A stretch of DNA of 64,000 nt. It comes from Roseihalotalea indica (lineage in GTDB: Bacteria; Bacteroidota; Bacteroidia; Cytophagales; Cyclobacteriaceae). The position numbers and the translations under genes were made by a program. Below are positions 43,018 through 51,980 of the stretch, piece after piece; within the stretch, counting starts at the first letter, position 1, and each line of letters starts with the position of its first letter. The stretch is from NCBI RefSeq assembly GCF_022458895.1, contig NZ_JAINFL010000009.1, positions 62,001 through 126,000 on the forward strand. The letters run 5' to 3'. The notes below the pieces were generated by a model. It was given only the letters and a program-made list of their open reading frames with translations. It had not been told where the DNA came from and made no database searches.

Positions 43018-43938
43018 ATGACGAACCTATGTACTTCCAACCAGGCAGTTCCATACGCTGATGCTGCGAGTAGATTACCGATTGCTCATACAGAGAAGAC
43101 GATCCCTTTTGAAATTCATACGCTGAAGTGGATAGAGAAAAACCGCTGGCCCCAGCACGCCGTACCACAACGCCATAACCATTTCGAAATTATCTGGGTG
43201 AAATGCGGCACTGGAGTTCATCTAATTGATCTTGAAAAGCATGAAATTGAAGACGATACTATCTACTATCTTACTCCCGGACAAGTACATTTGCTAAAAG
43301 CATCCCGACATAGTGAAGGGTATCTAATCTCTTTCTCTGCCGAGTTCATCGGCCTGGCTGAAGACCATATTAATTTGGCATTTACCAGCGAACTGTCCTA
43401 TGCGTGTTCGCAGTCCCCCGTAATTCAGGTGTCCGAAGCAATGAAAGATGAGATGCAGGATATTTTAGAGCGGATGATAAAAGAGTACAACAACTACTTT
43501 TTATTGAGGGCCGAAGTGTTAAAAGGGTTTCTGAAGATATTTCTAATCTATCTTACCAGACAGTCTGAAAAATTCAGGCAAAAATCTGCCCCCAACCAAA
43601 ATGCAGGGCTGGTAAAACGATTTCTGTCGTTGCTGGATAAAAACTTCATGTCGAAGAAGATGGTTGCTGATTATGCCCGAGAGCTATGTGTGACCCCCAA
43701 CTACCTAAACGAAATGGTGAAAAAGGTATCGGGGATTCCGGCCAGCGAGCATATCAAGAGGCGTATCATTCTGGAAGCTAAACGCCAGGCCTCCTACACG
43801 GATGTAAGCATGAAAGAGATTGCCTACAATCTGGGTTTTAATGACACCTCTCACTTCAGCAAGTTCTTTAAAAATGCTTCGGGTATTAGTTTTACCGACT
43901 TTAAAAAAAAGCAGCGTCATCCATATCACTTGTGCTAA
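43018..43938 (+). CDS. AraC family transcriptional regulator (cupin type)
   Basis: This 306-residue regulator has an N-terminal cupin-like AraC binding domain (about 40-165: HNHFEIIWVKCGTGVHLIDL, IYYLTPGQVHLLKAS). The C-terminal HTH pair lies at about 205-300 (VADYARELCVTPNYLNEMVKKVSG, then KEIAYNLGFNDTSHFSKFFKNASG). It differs from the two AraC paralogues upstream. The ATG at 43018 is preferred over GTG 42985. It stands 299 bp before the MhqD-like esterase on the same strand and is the likeliest local regulator of that cluster. Confidence 0.9.
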   Translation: MTNLCTSNQAVPYADAASRLPIAHTEKTIPFEIHTLKWIEKNRWPQHAVPQRHNHFEIIWVKCGTGVHLIDLEKHEIEDDTIYYLTPGQVHLLKASRHSEGYLISFSAEFIGLAEDHINLAFTSELSYACSQSPVIQVSEAMKDEMQDILERMIKEYNNYFLLRAEVLKGFLKIFLIYLTRQSEKFRQKSAPNQNAGLVKRFLSLLDKNFMSKKMVADYARELCVTPNYLNEMVKKVSGIPASEHIKRRIILEAKRQASYTDVSMKEIAYNLGFNDTSHFSKFFKNASGISFTDFKKKQRHPYHLC

Positions 43939-44237
43939 CTGTATAGCCCCTTCCCGGAAATCAATTCTTATCCGTATGATCGGCCAATGTTATTGTCTGA
44001 CGTTCATTCAGTGTTAGGCATGCTTTAGCTTCTTCTCAAACCTTCGTGCTGTTTTGCTGCCGATAATATATACCACATAAGCCACGGTTTATCAATGGTA
44101 AATTCAGGGACACCTTTCTACCTTAGTGTTACGAAATTTGAATGGCAGGTAATTGATTATCAAGTAGTTGTTGGTGGTTATTCTGCATTTTCTTCTGTAG
44201 ACTCATTACTTGCGGTAACATACTAAAACTTATTACT
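43939..44237. other. Intergenic region before the esterase cluster
   Basis: A 299-bp gap with no coding frame. I could not call a sigma-54 (-24/-12) promoter: the best TGGCA at about 44141 lacks the GC element at the required distance. Confidence 0.3.
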
Positions 44238-44885
44238 ATGATCATACATAACGAAAAGGTGGCGGTGGGTGGGGAGAAACTTAGTGCTGCCAAAAAAGTG
44301 CTGATTATGCTTCACGGACGAGGAGACCGGGCCGATTCTTTTATTGAACTGGCGAGAGAATTAGATGCACCTGGTTTTGCCTTCCTGGCTCCACAGGCCA
44401 TTCAGAATACCTGGTATCCTTATAGTTTTCTTATGCCGCTCAGTCGCAATGAGCCTCAGCTTTCCCTTAGCCTGTCTGGCCTATCCGAATTGGTAGATGA
44501 CTTACAGGGGTTGGATTTCCAGACAGCGGATATTTTCTGGCTGGGGTTTTCTCAGGGAGCTTGCCTGATGCTGGAGTATGGTGCTCGTCACGCTCAACGT
44601 TACGGAGCGCTTATGGCTTTCACCGGCGGGTTACTGGGGGCGGAAGTAAATCGCTCCAACTATCACGGCGATTTTCAGAGCACACCTGTATTTATGGGGG
44701 GGAGCGACTACGACCCTCACGTGCCGGAAGAACGGATTGACGAGTCGGCGCAGATACTGTCGGAGATGGGAGCTTCTGTTACTAAAAAAATTTATCCTGA
44801 TATGGGGCACACCATTAACCAGGACGAAATAACTGTGGCGAATGCCCTGCTCACAGGGACTTTTCATTCATTTCTTACGGACTGA
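44238..44885 (+). CDS. Carboxylesterase/phospholipase family alpha/beta hydrolase (MhqD-like)
   Basis: This 215-residue serine hydrolase has an oxyanion region in LIMLHGRGDRADSFIELA (about 22-39) and the nucleophile elbow GFSQGACLML (Ser at about 104). The acid is in FMGGSDYDPHVPEE (about 153-166) and the histidine in PDMGHTIN (about 191). The size and motifs match the COG0400 carboxylesterase group that includes Bacillus MhqD. It is followed after 18 bp by an MhqO-like dioxygenase, the same pairing as in the quinone-responsive mhqNOD operon of Bacillus. Confidence 0.8.
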   Translation: MIIHNEKVAVGGEKLSAAKKVLIMLHGRGDRADSFIELARELDAPGFAFLAPQAIQNTWYPYSFLMPLSRNEPQLSLSLSGLSELVDDLQGLDFQTADIFWLGFSQGACLMLEYGARHAQRYGALMAFTGGLLGAEVNRSNYHGDFQSTPVFMGGSDYDPHVPEERIDESAQILSEMGASVTKKIYPDMGHTINQDEITVANALLTGTFHSFLTD

Positions 44886-44903
44886 AACCCAATTGAATTC
44901 ATA

Positions 44904-45836
44904 ATGGAACATAAAATCAAAGGCATTCATCATGTGACTGCCATTGCCGGTAATGCCCGGCGTAACCTGGACTTTTACACTCGAGTATTAGGATTACGGC
45001 TGGTTAAAAGGACGGTTAACTTTGATGATCCGGGCACCTATCACTTTTACTTTGGCAACGAAACCGGCGACCCGGGTACTATTCTTACCTTCTTCCCCTG
45101 GGAAGGGATTATCGCCGGTAAGCGAGGCACCGGGCAAGCCACTGAAACAGCGTTTTCTGTACCAGCCAGCTCTCTCAATTTTTGGCAGGAGCGCCTGGAT
45201 GCTGAGAACGTCATCTACAACAAACCATCTCGCCGCCTGGATGAAGAATACCTAACCCTGGTTGACCCGGATGGCCTGAAACTGGAGTTGGTTGCTACGC
45301 AGGGTGATACCCGAACGCCTTATACCGGCAATGGTATCGATGAACTGTTTGCTATTCGCGGGTTTTACAATGTCACATTATCCGTAGAAGGGTATGAGAA
45401 GACTGCCCGCCTACTGACGGAGGTCTTTGGGTACTCACTTATTCGGGAAGAGGTAAACCGTTTTCGCTTTGCCACCGGGGCGAATGAAGGAGCTAGTATT
45501 ATCGACCTAGTGTGTTTGCCAGCCGGTCAGGGCGGTCAGGTAGCCGGAGGATCAGTGCATCACGTGGCTTTTCGGGCCAGAAACGATGAGGAGCAGTGGT
45601 ACTTCCGAGACCAACTGGCAGAGCTAGGTTATAACGTAACCCCACCCATTAACCGGGATTACTTCATGTCAGTTTACTTCCGCGAGCCCTCCGGAGTATT
45701 ATTTGAGATTGCCACTGATTCCCCAGGCTTCACGGTGGATGAACCCCTGGATTCTTTAGGTACAGCCTTGAAACTGCCCAAAATGTACGAACCCCGACGG
45801 GAGGAGATAGAAAATATATTACCTCCTCTTAACTAA
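44904..45836 (+). CDS. Ring-cleaving dioxygenase, glyoxalase/VOC family (MhqO-like)
   Basis: This 310-residue protein has two tandem VOC domains. Domain 1 starts IKGIHHVTAIAGNARRNLDFYTRVLGLRLVKRTVNFDDPGTYHFYFG, and the second half contains GSVHHVAFRARNDEEQWYFRD. Metal ligands are expected at the histidine of HHVT, the histidine of HHVAF and the glutamate in EPSGVLFEIATD. The family cleaves hydroquinone or catechol rings (MhqO, LinE relatives). It is coupled to the MhqD-like esterase, which suggests degradation or detoxification of a quinone or phenolic compound. Confidence 0.85.
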   Translation: MEHKIKGIHHVTAIAGNARRNLDFYTRVLGLRLVKRTVNFDDPGTYHFYFGNETGDPGTILTFFPWEGIIAGKRGTGQATETAFSVPASSLNFWQERLDAENVIYNKPSRRLDEEYLTLVDPDGLKLELVATQGDTRTPYTGNGIDELFAIRGFYNVTLSVEGYEKTARLLTEVFGYSLIREEVNRFRFATGANEGASIIDLVCLPAGQGGQVAGGSVHHVAFRARNDEEQWYFRDQLAELGYNVTPPINRDYFMSVYFREPSGVLFEIATDSPGFTVDEPLDSLGTALKLPKMYEPRREEIENILPPLN

Positions 45837-45979
45837 ATGAAATAACTACCTATCCCAGTTTTTTCATTTTAATAAACTTGGCTTATCGATAGTATGTACT
45901 GTGCAATTTACTGATTGTTAGTGGAATAAATGATACAAGCGTATTGTCTTTAATCTTAATTTTTCTAAACCCTTATAGT

Positions 45980-46972
45980 ATGAACACCACTCTTTTAGAA
46001 CCGATCACCGTAGTACCTTTTGCCCAAGATCCTCGTCTGGATACCGGTACCAGAGCCTTTTTAAAAGTACTGAACTCCGGTGGAGTACCTTTGGAAACGT
46101 TATCCAAGGAAGATGCCCGCAATGTGCTGATCAATGCTCAGGCTTCTGTCAATGTAGATCTGTCGGGTATTGATGAGTTCGAGAAAACCATTACCGCCGA
46201 GGGTTATACCATCAAGTTGAATATCGTTCGTCCGGAAGGTGTAGCGGAAACATTGCCCGTCTTCATGTTCATCCACGGTGGCGGCTGGATTCTGGGAGAT
46301 TACCCTACTCACAAACGACTGGTGCGAGACTTGGTAGTATCGTCTGGCTATGCAGCAGTTTTCGTAAACTATACCCCTTCGCCAGAAGCCCATTACCCCC
46401 AGGCAATAAACGAAATTTACGCAGCAACAAAATGGGTTGCCGAAAACGGTAGCGAGATTAATGTGGATGGTCAGAATATGGCGATTGTAGGTAACAGTGT
46501 AGGAGGGAATATGAGCACCGTCACTACGCTGATGGCAAAAGAAAAGGGTGGCCCGAAGATAAAACTTCAAGTACTGTTGTGGCCCATTGTAGATTCAGAC
46601 TTTGAAACCGAATCCTACCGGGAGTTTGGAGAGGATCGTTTTCTGACTACCTCAATGATGAAGTGGATGTACAACCAATATACTACTGACTTGGAAGAGC
46701 GCAAGGAAATCTATGCGTCGCCGTTACGAGCTACCGTGGAGCAGCTTCAGGGGCTTCCCCCGACGTTGATTCAGGTTGCGGAAAATGATATTCTGCGGGA
46801 TGAAGGTGAAGCGTATGGCCGCAAGCTGGATGAAGCCGGAGTAACGGTCACCACCGTACGCTACAATGGCATGATTCACGATTTTGGACTGTTAAATGCC
46901 CTGGCTGAGTTACCGGCTGTTAAGTCACTTTTTGTGCATGCAGCGGCTGAACTGAAAAAATACCTGGGATAA
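45980..46972 (+). CDS. Hormone-sensitive-lipase-type alpha/beta hydrolase
   Basis: This 330-residue esterase of the HSL (alpha/beta hydrolase 3) family has the oxyanion motif HGGGWILGDY (about 95-104) and the nucleophile GNSVGGNMS (Ser at about 171). The Asp is in VAENDILRDEGEAY and the His in GMIHDFGLLN. The start ATG 45980 is chosen over TTG 45944, because the leader TTTTTCTAAACCCTTATAGT directly before it resembles other leaders in the window. It is a separate transcription unit 143 bp after the dioxygenase. Confidence 0.88.
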   Translation: MNTTLLEPITVVPFAQDPRLDTGTRAFLKVLNSGGVPLETLSKEDARNVLINAQASVNVDLSGIDEFEKTITAEGYTIKLNIVRPEGVAETLPVFMFIHGGGWILGDYPTHKRLVRDLVVSSGYAAVFVNYTPSPEAHYPQAINEIYAATKWVAENGSEINVDGQNMAIVGNSVGGNMSTVTTLMAKEKGGPKIKLQVLLWPIVDSDFETESYREFGEDRFLTTSMMKWMYNQYTTDLEERKEIYASPLRATVEQLQGLPPTLIQVAENDILRDEGEAYGRKLDEAGVTVTTVRYNGMIHDFGLLNALAELPAVKSLFVHAAAELKKYLG

Positions 46973-47038
46973 AACAAGGTTAAATAAATTCTACGAATAC
47001 TTAACCGCGTCACGTTAGACGCACTAATCCTGATAAAT

Positions 47039-47776
47039 ATGGCATTTTCAATAATTGACAAAATAGAAGCCCCAACTGCACCCGGTGGTGTAAAAAATGT
47101 GGTGCTCGTGCATGGCACCTGGGCTGATGGATCGAGCTGGGCCAAAGTGATTCCCTTGCTGGAAGCAAAAGGCTTTCACGTGGTAGCGGTACAAATCCCA
47201 CTGACCTCGCTGGCCGATGATGTGGCAGCTACCAAGCGAGCGATTGAATTACAGGATGGCCCGGTTTTGCTCGTAGGTCACTCTTGGGGAGGGGTAGTTA
47301 TTACCGAGGCGGGTAACGACCCGAAAGTGAGCGGGCTGGTCTATGTAGCAGCCGTAGCCCCAGATGAAGGACAATCCTTTCTTGAAGTAGTACAGACGGC
47401 CGCTTCTGCACCGGGCAATGATGAAATCAGGCCGGATGCGTATGGATTCGTGAGCATGTCGCCTAAAGGTATTTTTGAAGACTTTGCTCAGGATTTGCCC
47501 GAAGCAGAACAAAAGCTCGTTCTGGCTACTCAGGGACCCCAGGCTTTTACTGCTTTGACGGAAAAAGTTACCCGGGCCGCCTGGAAAACAAAGCCTTCCT
47601 GGTATGTGGTTGCCAGTGAAGACCGAATGATAAACCCCGATCTGGAGCGAACACTAGCTAGCAAACTGAAGGCTACTACCCTGGAGCTTAAGTCCAGTCA
47701 CCTGGCTATGCTGTCGCAGCCCGATAAAGTAGCCGCATTTGTGGTAGAAGCTGCCAGCAAGATTGGAGTTCAATAG
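47039..47776 (+). CDS. Alpha/beta fold hydrolase (esterase-like, 245 aa)
   Basis: This 245-residue hydrolase has VVLVHGTWADGSSWAKVIPLLEAKG (about 20-44) and the nucleophile LVGHSWGGVVI (Ser at about 83). The acid is near VASEDRMINPDLER and the terminal His is in LKSSHLAML. This layout (HGxWxDxSSW, GHSWGG) is found in EstC/salicylate-esterase-like proteins of the alpha/beta hydrolase fold. It lies 66 bp after the HSL-type gene on the same strand. Confidence 0.85.
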   Translation: MAFSIIDKIEAPTAPGGVKNVVLVHGTWADGSSWAKVIPLLEAKGFHVVAVQIPLTSLADDVAATKRAIELQDGPVLLVGHSWGGVVITEAGNDPKVSGLVYVAAVAPDEGQSFLEVVQTAASAPGNDEIRPDAYGFVSMSPKGIFEDFAQDLPEAEQKLVLATQGPQAFTALTEKVTRAAWKTKPSWYVVASEDRMINPDLERTLASKLKATTLELKSSHLAMLSQPDKVAAFVVEAASKIGVQ

Positions 47777-47948
47777 GGTTTGTATTGAAGCCTTGAGATA
47801 CCAGAATGTGCTACAACAATATGAAAAGCTACCGGCTCAATAAATAGGGAGGTGCTCTGTGCAGAGGGTAATCTCAAAAGTATCTGAGCGAGCCTCATTG
47901 ATTTTACGAAAAGGAGTAGAAATCATAAGAATACCTAGGCAAATGCTG

Positions 47949-48057
47949 TATTCTGATTTCTTTTAATGACGTACCAGGAAGCGGGTGGCAGGAGGTCGTA
48001 CGGAGAGTGCGGCCTCCGGCGGACCGCCTCCGGTAACGCCTCCGGTAACACCTAACG
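47949..48057 (+). repeat. Dispersed intergenic repeat, copy C
   Basis: It starts TATTCTGATTTCTTTTAATG, then TACCAGGAAGCGGGTGGCAG, then a hairpin of imperfect arms (GCAGGAGGTC and GGCCTCCGGC). It ends with a 12-bp unit, CGCCTCCGGTAA, repeated exactly in tandem at 48025-48036 and 48037-48048. The block order is that of copies A and B. It sits between two co-directional hydrolase genes. Confidence 0.65.
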
Positions 48058-48158
48058 TGAGCTTACATAGTGGTCAGAATGAATTTTCTAATGAAGCCTC
48101 CTTTTTCCTAGGCAGTCGTTTCCTTTCTCTTAAGCATCACTTACTAAATAGCAAAATC

Positions 48159-48983
48159 ATGAAAATGAGTGACACCAACACAATCGTTTTTGTTACCGGC
48201 GCCTTTGTTACCCACCGTTGTTGGGACGAATGGCGAACGTATTTTGAAAGTAAAGGGTATAAGACGCTCGCTCCGCCCTGGCCCTTCAAGGATGCGTCTG
48301 CCGAAGAGTTGCGAAGCAGGCAACCCAATGATATTGATCTGGCTACCTTAACGCTTGCTGAAGTGATCGATAGCTATGTGAATGTGATTAAGGGCCTACC
48401 CGAGAAGCCCATCGTCATCGGTCACTCTCTGGGCGGAATGATGACCCAGGTTATTGTAAACCGCGACTTGGCGGCCATGGGAGTAGCCATTCATTCAGTG
48501 CCTACGCTGGGCGTATTTCCTTACGAGTTCACATTTCTGAAAGCAGGCTGGAAATCACTGGGTTTGTTTACTTCCCTGAAAAGAACCTACCTGATGTCGT
48601 TGAAAGACTGGCAGTACGCCTTTGTAAATGGCATGCCCCTGGCTGAGCAAAAAGCAACTTACCAAGAGTTCACCATTCCCGAATCTAAAACGGTAGCTCG
48701 GGGTGGACTTTCCAAGGCAGCCAGTGTAAACTATGACAAGCCGCACGCCCCGCTATTGCTCACGTCCGGCGATAAGGACACCATCATTCCGGCTCACCTT
48801 AACTACCGTAACTTCAAGCGATACAACAAAAAGAATGGCTCGGTGCTGGACTATAAAGAGTTTCCCGGACGAAACCATTTCGTGCTGGGGCAAGCAACCT
48901 GGCAGGAAGATGCCGATTATATTCTCGACTGGATTGATAAGCAGAAAGATCAGATTCCGGCCAGTGTATCGTTCAGCTATTGA
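48159..48983 (+). CDS. Alpha/beta fold hydrolase (274 aa)
   Basis: This 274-residue hydrolase has VFVTGAFVTHRCWDEWRTYFESKGY (about 9-33) and the nucleophile VIGHSLGGMMT (Ser at about 94). The acid is in LLTSGDKDTIIPAHL and the histidine in FPGRNHFVLGQ. It is a relative of the 245-residue hydrolase upstream but with a different cap. The frame is open further upstream to 47985, but that part is copy C of the repeat, so the ATG at 48159 (MKMSDTNT) is the start. A hairpin terminator follows. Confidence 0.85.
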   Translation: MKMSDTNTIVFVTGAFVTHRCWDEWRTYFESKGYKTLAPPWPFKDASAEELRSRQPNDIDLATLTLAEVIDSYVNVIKGLPEKPIVIGHSLGGMMTQVIVNRDLAAMGVAIHSVPTLGVFPYEFTFLKAGWKSLGLFTSLKRTYLMSLKDWQYAFVNGMPLAEQKATYQEFTIPESKTVARGGLSKAASVNYDKPHAPLLLTSGDKDTIIPAHLNYRNFKRYNKKNGSVLDYKEFPGRNHFVLGQATWQEDADYILDWIDKQKDQIPASVSFSY

Positions 48984-49008
48984 CTATCTTTTTTCTCACT
49001 ACTGAGGG

Positions 49009-49046
49009 CTTACCCATCAGCCTGAGTAGCAAGGCGGGTGGGTAAG
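49009..49046 (+). terminator. Hairpin terminator after the 274-residue hydrolase
   Basis: CTTACCCA (49009-49016) pairs with TGGGTAAG (49039-49046), and an inner GCCT/AGGC (49020-49023 / 49032-49035) extends it. It starts 26 bp after the stop codon. Confidence 0.5.
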
Positions 49047-49127
49047 TATTTGATAGAAAGAAATGTGTTATATGCAATAGAGCTGAGAATACAATCTCAG
49101 TATTGCTTGTGAATAAGTGCCCGGAAA

Positions 49128-49679
49128 ATGCCAGTACAGCCTGATAAAACTCTCTGGGTTATCGACCCGGTACATACAAAAATCAGTTTTACCACCCGCT
49201 ACTTATTGCTTACCCGTATTTCCGGCTGGTTTACAGAAATGGAAGGGGTGGTTTATGCCAGTGATGCTGACTTTGGAGATGCCCAGGCACAACTTACTAT
49301 TTATGTCCGATCAATTGCCACAGGTAATCGAGAGCGGGACCGGCATTTACGTTCGGCAGATTTTTTTAATGTAAAGAGGTACCCCGTTATAACGTTTGAG
49401 TCTACGGCAGTTGTTGTTGATGGCACTTTTCTCAACATGTCGGGTATTCTAAAAGTAAAAGATGCAGTGTTGATTACTCAGTTTACGGCAACTTACACTG
49501 GTATTGCGCACGATCCCCAGGGTAATACCAAGGCCGGTTTTGAACTGAAGACCTCCTTTAACCGAAAAGATTTACACCTGGATTGGAATATGTATTTTGG
49601 CCATAGTGGCGTGCTGCTTGCCAATGAAGTTAAGGTTTTTTGTGATGTGCAATTGCTCAGATTACCACATTCAAAATGA
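49128..49679 (+). CDS. YceI family lipid-binding protein
   Basis: This 183-residue protein has the YceI lipocalin-like fold. Signatures are WVIDPVHTKISFTTRYLLLTRISGWF (about 9-34), RERDRHLRSADFFNVKRYPVITFEST and the late GFELKTSFNRKDLHLDWN. YceI proteins bind isoprenoid or quinone chains. There is no signal peptide, unlike the periplasmic YceI of enterobacteria, so it is probably cytoplasmic. Quinone binding would fit the MhqD/MhqO pair upstream, but that link is inference. Confidence 0.88.
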   Translation: MPVQPDKTLWVIDPVHTKISFTTRYLLLTRISGWFTEMEGVVYASDADFGDAQAQLTIYVRSIATGNRERDRHLRSADFFNVKRYPVITFESTAVVVDGTFLNMSGILKVKDAVLITQFTATYTGIAHDPQGNTKAGFELKTSFNRKDLHLDWNMYFGHSGVLLANEVKVFCDVQLLRLPHSK

Positions 49680-49740
49680 GGAGCTGCTGCATTATAACTG
49701 TAGAGGTGCGGAATTTTTAGGGTAGTTTTTTGTTACAGGA

Positions 49741-49763
49741 ATGTTCACTAGATTGGTGAACAT
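49741..49763. promoter_or_regulatory. Inverted repeat upstream of the TetR gene
   Basis: ATGTTCAC (49741-49748) and GTGAACAT (49756-49763) are perfect 8-bp arms around 7 bp, 28 bp before the TetR start. It is a likely autoregulatory operator. Confidence 0.55.
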
Positions 49764-49790
49764 ACTGTTTTTATCAATATTTCTACTTTT

Positions 49791-50390
49791 TTGGCCGCAA
49801 CTGACTCACAAGCATCATCAACTGCCAACAGGCGATCCACTATTCTGAACTGTGCCCTGGACCTCTTTGCATCCCGGGGGTACGATGCCATTGGAGTGCA
49901 GGAACTGGTCAATGCCGCTGGTATTACCAAACCTACCTTATATTATTATTTCGGTAGTAAACGAGGCTTGCTGGAAACCCTGATTCAGGAGAAACTATCC
50001 CCTTTTATAGATCAGTTATCTTTGGCAACTGCTTATTCCGGTGATTTACCCCTTACTTTGCAGCGGGTGGTGGAGGTCTACTTTCAATTTGCGCAACAAG
50101 AATCCCGATTTTATCAGCTTTTTTTATCCCTGTCGTATCCCGTACCCGACAATGAGGCTAACCAACTGATGCGCCCCTGGATTACGCGGCAGTGGCAACT
50201 TCTGGAAAGTCTTTTCCAGCAAGCTGCTCAGGATCATGGTAACATGCACGAACGGCACCGTCAATACGCCACAGTCTTTCTTAGCATCTTAAACGGATAT
50301 ATTTCCCTGATCTTCCAACAGGGGGTAGAGGTAACCGAACATACTATCTGGCAGGTGGTACATCAATTTTCTCATGGAATTTATTCATAA
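49791..50390 (+). CDS. TetR/AcrR family transcriptional regulator
   Basis: This 199-residue regulator has an N-terminal HTH (about 15-60: STILNCALDLFASRGYDAIG, then VQELVNAAGITKPTLYYYFGSKRGLLETLI). A helical ligand-binding domain follows. No ATG is available in frame: the only plausible start is TTG 49791, giving an HTH at the usual distance from the N-terminus; the frame is open up to 49752. A perfect inverted repeat lies just upstream. It is 52 bp before the GH13 gene, whose promoter holds a different TetR-type palindrome, so it probably controls that gene as well as itself. Confidence 0.88.
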   Translation: MAATDSQASSTANRRSTILNCALDLFASRGYDAIGVQELVNAAGITKPTLYYYFGSKRGLLETLIQEKLSPFIDQLSLATAYSGDLPLTLQRVVEVYFQFAQQESRFYQLFLSLSYPVPDNEANQLMRPWITRQWQLLESLFQQAAQDHGNMHERHRQYATVFLSILNGYISLIFQQGVEVTEHTIWQVVHQFSHGIYS

Positions 50391-50421
50391 TGAAACCTTC
50401 TTTTTTATTTTTGCATTTATA

Positions 50422-50433
50422 TACCGAACGGTA
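50422..50433. promoter_or_regulatory. TACCG-AA-CGGTA palindrome, candidate TetR operator
   Basis: A perfect 5-bp inverted repeat around AA sits 10 bp before the GH13 start and 32 bp after the TetR stop. An outer inverted pair ATATAC/GTATAT surrounds it. ACCG-rich palindromes are typical of TetR/AcrR operators. Overlap with the promoter or leader implies repression. Confidence 0.5.
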
Positions 50434-50442
50434 AGTATATAA

Positions 50443-51813
50443 ATGATTATGAATAAATTTTCTTCTTCATGGGCATGGGATAGCGTTTTCTATCACATCT
50501 ATCCATTGGGCCTTACGGGCGCACCCCGGCAAAACAATTTTTCATCCCAACCTGAACCTCGCCTGGAAGGTATCTGCCCCTGGCTGGATCATATGGCAGA
50601 ACTAGGCTGTAATGCGCTTTACCTAGGGCCTGTATTTGAATCGGGCACCCACGGTTATGATACGGCAGATTATTTTCAGGTAGATCGGCGATTGGGTACT
50701 AATGAGACATTGCGGCATTTGGTAAAACAGGCGCACGATAGAGGCATCCGGGTCATTTTGGATGGAGTATTCAATCATGTTGGTCGTAATTTCTGGGCAT
50801 TTAAAGATTTGCAGCAACATAAAGAGCAATCGGTATATAAAGATTGGTTTGCCGGTGTGGATTTTAATCAGCCCAGTCCGAACGGCGATTCATTCACTTA
50901 CGAAAGCTGGGAAGGGCACTATGATCTGATAAAACTAAATCTGCACCACTCAGAGGTTCGTAAACACCTGTTTGATGCAGTCGCGATGTGGATAGAGGAG
51001 TTTGACATTGACGGGCTGCGGCTGGATGCTGCCGATGTTATGGACCTAGGCTTTTTGCAGGCCTTGCGCTCATTCTGCCAAAAGCTGCGTCCGGATTTTT
51101 GGTTGGTAGGAGAGGTAATTCACGGAGATTACACTCAGTGGGCCAATGCTGAAACGCTGCATGCCACTACCAACTACGAATGTTATAAAGGGCTGTATTC
51201 CAGCCATAATGATGCTAACTATTTTGAGATTGCCCATTCGCTAAACCGGGAGTTTGGCCCTGGTGGCGTTTACCAAGGGCTTCCTCTGTACACTTTTGCT
51301 GATAATCACGATGTAAACCGGGTAGCCAGCACATTAGAGAACTCGGCGCATCTTTACCCGCTGTATGCCCTTCTGTTCACCATGCCGGGGGTGCCTTCTA
51401 TCTATTATGGTAGTGAGTGGGGAATTGAAGGTAAAAAAGAACAGCACAGTGATGACCCTCTTCGCCCAGCCGTATGCCTGGAAGCCATACCCCATCAGGC
51501 TCCACACCCCGATTTGGTACCGGCAATTCAACAATTTATTAGCCTACGACATCAACAACATGCGCTGCGTTACGGTAATTATCAGCAACTGATGGTTACC
51601 TCGGAGCAGTTTGCTTTTTCGCGTCAGTCAGATCAGGATTTTGTAATGGTGGCCGTAAATTCAGCTGATACGTCCGCCGCTTTAGATATACCTGTGCCGT
51701 TACCTGATGGACAGGTGCTGACAAACTTATTAGAGCCAGATTCTCATTTTACTGTGCAGGGGGGCTCCGTTTCTGTAAAAGTACCCTCGTGTTGGGCTAC
51801 CATTTTGGCATAA
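50443..51813 (+). CDS. Alpha-amylase family glycoside hydrolase (GH13)
   Basis: This 456-residue enzyme has the four GH13 regions. They are DGVFNHVGRNF (about 106-116), DGLRLDAADV with the nucleophile Asp (about 190), LVGEVIHGDY with the acid Glu (about 222) and FADNHDVNR (about 287-295). The start MIMNKFSSSWAWDSVFYHIYPLG is typical of intracellular alpha-amylase or maltodextrin enzymes. There is no signal peptide, so it acts in the cytoplasm on imported oligosaccharides. A short C-terminal beta domain ends the protein. It is preceded by a TetR-type operator and followed by the sigma/FecR/SusCD locus. Confidence 0.92.
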   Translation: MIMNKFSSSWAWDSVFYHIYPLGLTGAPRQNNFSSQPEPRLEGICPWLDHMAELGCNALYLGPVFESGTHGYDTADYFQVDRRLGTNETLRHLVKQAHDRGIRVILDGVFNHVGRNFWAFKDLQQHKEQSVYKDWFAGVDFNQPSPNGDSFTYESWEGHYDLIKLNLHHSEVRKHLFDAVAMWIEEFDIDGLRLDAADVMDLGFLQALRSFCQKLRPDFWLVGEVIHGDYTQWANAETLHATTNYECYKGLYSSHNDANYFEIAHSLNREFGPGGVYQGLPLYTFADNHDVNRVASTLENSAHLYPLYALLFTMPGVPSIYYGSEWGIEGKKEQHSDDPLRPAVCLEAIPHQAPHPDLVPAIQQFISLRHQQHALRYGNYQQLMVTSEQFAFSRQSDQDFVMVAVNSADTSAALDIPVPLPDGQVLTNLLEPDSHFTVQGGSVSVKVPSCWATILA

Positions 51814-51980
51814 ATAAAATGGATTTACTGAAAATAAAGCTACATCTGGTAACAATTCCCTTTTCTTTTATATCAATTTGGATAAAGAGAAGTAGGAGCA
51901 GGGCTTTTGAAAAATGATTAAATAATATGTACTTTACCACCACCTTTTAATACCTTTATAAATACTTCAGGATTTTTTCA

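Noticed and set aside
9826..48057. CRISPR array
   Set aside because: The repeats are isolated, kilobases apart, differ in sequence and have no regular spacers.
47985..48158. N-terminal extension of the 274-residue hydrolase
   Set aside because: This stretch is the dispersed repeat (copy C) read in frame; the hydrolase fold begins after ATG 48159.
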